Origin: Lichtheimia corymbifera B2541
Lineage: Eukaryota > Mucoromycota > Mucoromycetes > Mucorales > Lichtheimiaceae
Assembly (NCBI GenBank): GCA_000697475.1
Contig: JNEU01001123.1
Span: 62,001-126,000 of the forward strand
DNA: 64,000 nucleotides
Reading direction: 5' to 3'
The notes below the pieces were generated by a model that was not told where the DNA came from, searched no databases, and worked only from the letters and a program-made list of their open reading frames with translations. This document shows positions 61,701 to 64,000 of this stretch, piece by piece (the first letter of the stretch is position 1; every line of letters starts with the position of its first letter). Position numbers and translations under genes: made by a program.

Positions 61701-61730
61701 GATCAAGGCATAAAGGAGAACGGGGCTTAG
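52751..61730 (+). CDS. CCH1: voltage-gated calcium channel alpha subunit Cch1
   Basis: This is the pore subunit of the fungal high-affinity calcium system at the plasma membrane (partner Mid1, not in this window). I traced 29 exons; lengths sum to 2453 codons. A ~560-residue Pro/Ser-rich N-terminus precedes four six-helix repeats. Pore loops: I FTVISTEGWTDLM, II FQIMTGENWT, III FECASGEGW, IV WRITTGENWACI, so all four filter positions are Glu. S6 II ends VLNLFIAVIMENFD. Repeat III S4 is canonical (LRVLRTLRSMRLV), while S4 of repeats I and IV has few basic residues. After repeat IV comes an EF-hand-like region (FKHAWAEFDPKATGYIRRKD) and a Gln/Pro-rich tail. The exon encoding filter II is 24 bases (57021-57044). 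Introns at 57195 and 59453 use GC donors. Two junctions (56451, 59970) show a one-base phase conflict. Confidence 0.95.
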
Positions 61731-61844
61731 CTATCGAGTTCTTCGCGCGCAACCCTTCCCTGGCATCTCAGCCTCGTTTGCTATATAGATTGTAGATCTT
61801 CTCCACCTCATTTCATGTAGATATTTTTCTCCTCACAAAAGATC

Positions 61845-62475
61845 ATGTTAATACATTTCTTGTTTCTTGTATGCTTTGCATTAGAATTGGTATATGGACT
61901 TCCTCCGTCGTCGGATTTCTTCGTTAGCATTATATCACCCTCAGCTACATTGCCGTATTCCATCATGGCAACACCTACACATTCATCGCATTCCATCATG
62001 GCATCATCTAAGCATTCATCCTACTCGTCATTCTCCATATCAACATTAATGCCAGGTACACCTTTGTTTATCCATTACATTCCCCCATGCTCAATGATCC
62101 ATACAGGTGTCATTAGCAGCAACAGCAGCAGCATATCCATTCCAACCACAAGTTCCACACCAACAGCGGTATCCACTCTATCACCTGATATATCCAATCC
62201 AACACCCAACACCTCACTGGTAATATAATGACGATCAAGGTTGATTCGCACACCATCTCATAATAGAAATCGAATAGATCATTGGCGTCGTTTTCGGTGT
62301 TGTGGCATTCCTTAGTCTTGTTGGTGGACTAGTATTTGCGATTCTCGCTCATAAACGTCGACGACAAAAGCACAAAGATATGGAATTGTTGTTGAATGAC
62401 GAAATATTTGACGATAAAACACATTCTGCTGATGATTTATTGGCAAAAAACCACACTGCAAGAGAAAGAGATTAA
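61845..62475 (+). CDS. signal peptide/Ser-Thr-rich/TM protein (stress-sensor-like)
   Basis: Two main exons (61845-62219 and 62278-62475) give up to 190 residues. A signal peptide (MLIHFLFLVCFALELVYGLP) is followed by ~100 Ser/Thr/Pro-rich residues that would be heavily O-mannosylated. A single membrane helix (IIGVVFGVVAFLSLVGGLVF) follows, then a basic stop (HKRRRQKHKD) and a short acidic cytosolic tail (LLLNDEIFDDKTHSADD). This is the architecture of Mid2/Wsc-type wall-stress sensors, though no WSC cysteine domain is present and I do not recognise a family. A 51-base stretch (62055-62105) with GTACACC...ACAG ends may be an optional intron; its removal keeps the frame. It lies just 115 bases downstream of CCH1 on the same strand. 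Confidence 0.7.
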
Positions 62476-62551
62476 GCTATATAATAAAAAAAAGTGATCA
62501 TCCACGCAATCAGTAAAGCTCTCTTTGATAACCTTATCGATCCTTCTTACC

Positions 62552-63212
62552 TTATTTCTTCTTGGAGACACCGACGGTGCGACCACGACGGCCAGTAGTC
62601 TTGGTGTGTTGACCACGGACACGGACACCCCAGTAGTGACGAAGACCACGGTGAGCACGGATCTTCTTGAGACGCTCAAGATCCTCACGGAGCTTGGTGT
62701 CAAGACCGTTGGAGATAGCTTGGCTGTACTTGCCGTCAACAACATCCTTTTGTCTGTTAAGGAACCAGTTGGGGATCTTGTATTGGGCGGGGTTCTGAAG
62801 AATAGTAACGATGCGCTCCAACTCTTCGTTGCTCAATTCGCCGGCTCTGAATGATACAAAAGGTGTGCGTGTCTAAAGTCAGTGGTATGTTGCATTGGGA
62901 AAAAAGTGGTAGAAAATATACCTCTTGTTGAGATCGACATCAGCCTTCTTGCAGGCAATGTTGGCGAAACGACGACCGACACCCTTGACGGAGGTCAAGG
63001 CAATGGTAATCTTGTTCTTGCCGTCAACGTTGGTGTTGAGCAAACGCAGAATGTGCTGGAACTGATTCCTCTCGGGAACAACAAGCGACTATTATCACAC
63101 CCATCATGCGATTAATATTCATCCATTCATCCATTCATTCATCCATCCGTCCTTCATCTCCTCCATCCATTTCATCATTCGCTTTCTTTCATCCTTTGAT
63201 AACACTTACCAT
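62552..63212 (-). CDS. RPS18: 40S ribosomal protein S18 (uS13)
   Basis: Three exons (63212-63210, 63088-62922, 62846-62552) give 154 residues, the eukaryotic uS13 length. The first exon is the ATG codon alone; exon 2 begins [20 protein letters not shown] and contains [18 protein letters not shown]. Exon 3 has [20 protein letters not shown] ending in a basic tail (GVSKKK). uS13 sits in the head of the small subunit, contacting the A- and P-site tRNAs and the large subunit. Codon use is strongly biased, as expected for a ribosomal protein. Intron 1 (63089-63209) carries a tetranucleotide tract. Confidence 0.96.
63118..63180. repeat. ATCC/ATTC tetranucleotide tract in RPS18 intron 1
   Basis: Repeated CATC/CATT-type tetranucleotides (ATCC, ATTC) fill about half of RPS18 intron 1. 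Likely length-polymorphic. Confidence 0.6.
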
Positions 63213-63907
63213 CTTGGATCGGGAAGGGGAGTGTATAGGTTGTCGCTCATCGATGCTTTTGGAGGCAGCCGACACTGGCGGTATTCGAATTCACGTCTCA
63301 AACAACCAATTGCTCAACCATTGGCTCTTGACAACAACCTTGTCGCCATGCAACACACCTACAGTCTCGTGTCTATGGCAACAAAATGAATAGTGATGGT
63401 GCATTTGTCAGGTAAATATACCATCGTAATCATTCGCGATAGATAACCCTTTTGACTGCGTGTTTGCATAGGACGAGATTGCTACTTTGGTTGGCTGGTG
63501 GCACATTTCGGGCATTGTTATGCATGCAGGAGCAGCAGCAGTGTATCCATTTCTCCACAAATCTTTAATACTTTTACACGGTGCCATTGCTTGTATAGTC
63601 GGTTGGATCAAGAATAAACTGAATAAAAAAATGGAATGGTACAGGTACAACCATATGCAAAAAGTAAACATTAGCCGTGTGTGTATTTTAGCAGAGAAGC
63701 ACCGAGATTGTGGACATAGACAAACAACAACAAATGTTTGTTTCACGTACTCCAGATCATCAACAACCACGTGCATTAAATCTGCAATGATCTTGCATCG
63801 ATAGAAAGTTTCGAATCATAAAACACGACCTGCCGTCTTCTTTATTCTGTGCTCTTTTTCTCTCTCTCCTCTCTCCTCTCATCTTTTGAGTATTTGGATC
63901 ATACATT
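63213..63907. other. intergenic region, divergent promoters
   Basis: Divergent promoter region of RPS18 and the gene at the right edge. A CT-rich run (about 63860-63885) lies just before the next ATG. No gene is called. Confidence 0.5.
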
Positions 63908-64000
63908 ATGGTGGCAACAGCAACATCGCCATCATCTTCACCCAGTCGTAGTAGCAGTTTTTTCACAACAACCAGCTCACATGATGATTCCACGGTCTTA
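63908..64000 (+). CDS. 5' end of a gene, cut by window edge
   Basis: An ATG preceded by a CT-rich promoter-like tract opens a frame that runs to the window end (31 codons). The visible part is Ser/Thr-rich (MVATATSPSSSPSRSSSFF, TTTSSHDDSTVL) and shows no domain. It is probably the disordered N-terminus of a larger protein. The product cannot be named from this fragment. Confidence 0.5.
   Translation, partial: MVATATSPSSSPSRSSSFFTTTSSHDDSTVL

Noticed and set aside
1..64000. Mobile elements, tRNA or rRNA genes
   Set aside because: I looked for terminal repeats, transposase or reverse transcriptase motifs and tRNA B-box sequences on both strands and found none convincing; intron-containing tRNAs could be missed by eye.

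Overview
The window is nuclear DNA of a filamentous fungus, most likely an early-diverging lineage such as Mucoromycota. The evidence is compact genes on both strands with many short GT-AG introns (mostly 45-75 nt), AT-rich intergenic DNA of about 0.3-2 kb, and a fungal gene set: group III hybrid histidine kinase, Cch1 calcium channel, Ecl1, Dlt1, Cti6, Nuf2, Ino1 and mitoferrin. The phylum is inferred from gene style only; I could not run a search. I see no mobile element, rRNA, tRNA or CRISPR.

Layout. 1-8.3 kb: a small coiled-coil protein gene and a 2151-residue HAMP-repeat histidine kinase (osmotic/cell-wall signalling family). 9.3-12.4 kb: a small ankyrin protein and an LEA2-type membrane protein. 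13.7-15 kb: DLT1. 16.8-19.5 kb: mitochondrial 3-hydroxyisobutyrate dehydrogenase and mitoferrin, the latter with several iron-type GATA sites. 20.7-23.3 kb: a membrane-anchored nucleotide pyrophosphatase/phosphodiesterase and a proteasome-assembly chaperone (ADC17-like). 24.1-27.1 kb: a secreted aspartic protease and a TatD-type metallohydrolase. 27.2-28.8 kb: a protein made of tandem tau/MAP-type microtubule-binding repeats. 29.9-33.2 kb: an ECL1-type zinc protein and an MFS transporter. 34.7-37.2 kb: complex I subunit NDUFB8 and glyoxalase II. 37.6-41.1 kb: a small membrane protein and a homeodomain regulator. 41.3-45.4 kb: kinetochore NUF2 and a monocarboxylate-type MFS permease. 47.6-52.2 kb: INO1 and the PHD-finger protein CTI6. 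52.7-61.7 kb: the 29-exon calcium channel CCH1. 61.8-64 kb: a stress-sensor-like membrane protein, RPS18 and the start of one more gene at the right edge.

The genes do not form one pathway. I rebuilt the spliced models by hand from splice signals, phase and family conservation. Nearly all close exactly in frame, which is the main support for their boundaries. Three introns do not: one in HIBADH and two in CCH1 each carry a single surplus G at the donor.

The most interesting items are the tau-like repeat protein and its unusual first exon; the expansion of the histidine kinase to at least 14 HAMP-type units, with signs of a four-unit block duplication; four exact iron-GATA motifs around mitoferrin; and unusual splicing (GC-AG introns, a 24-nt exon encoding one channel selectivity filter, and ATG-only or ATGA first exons).
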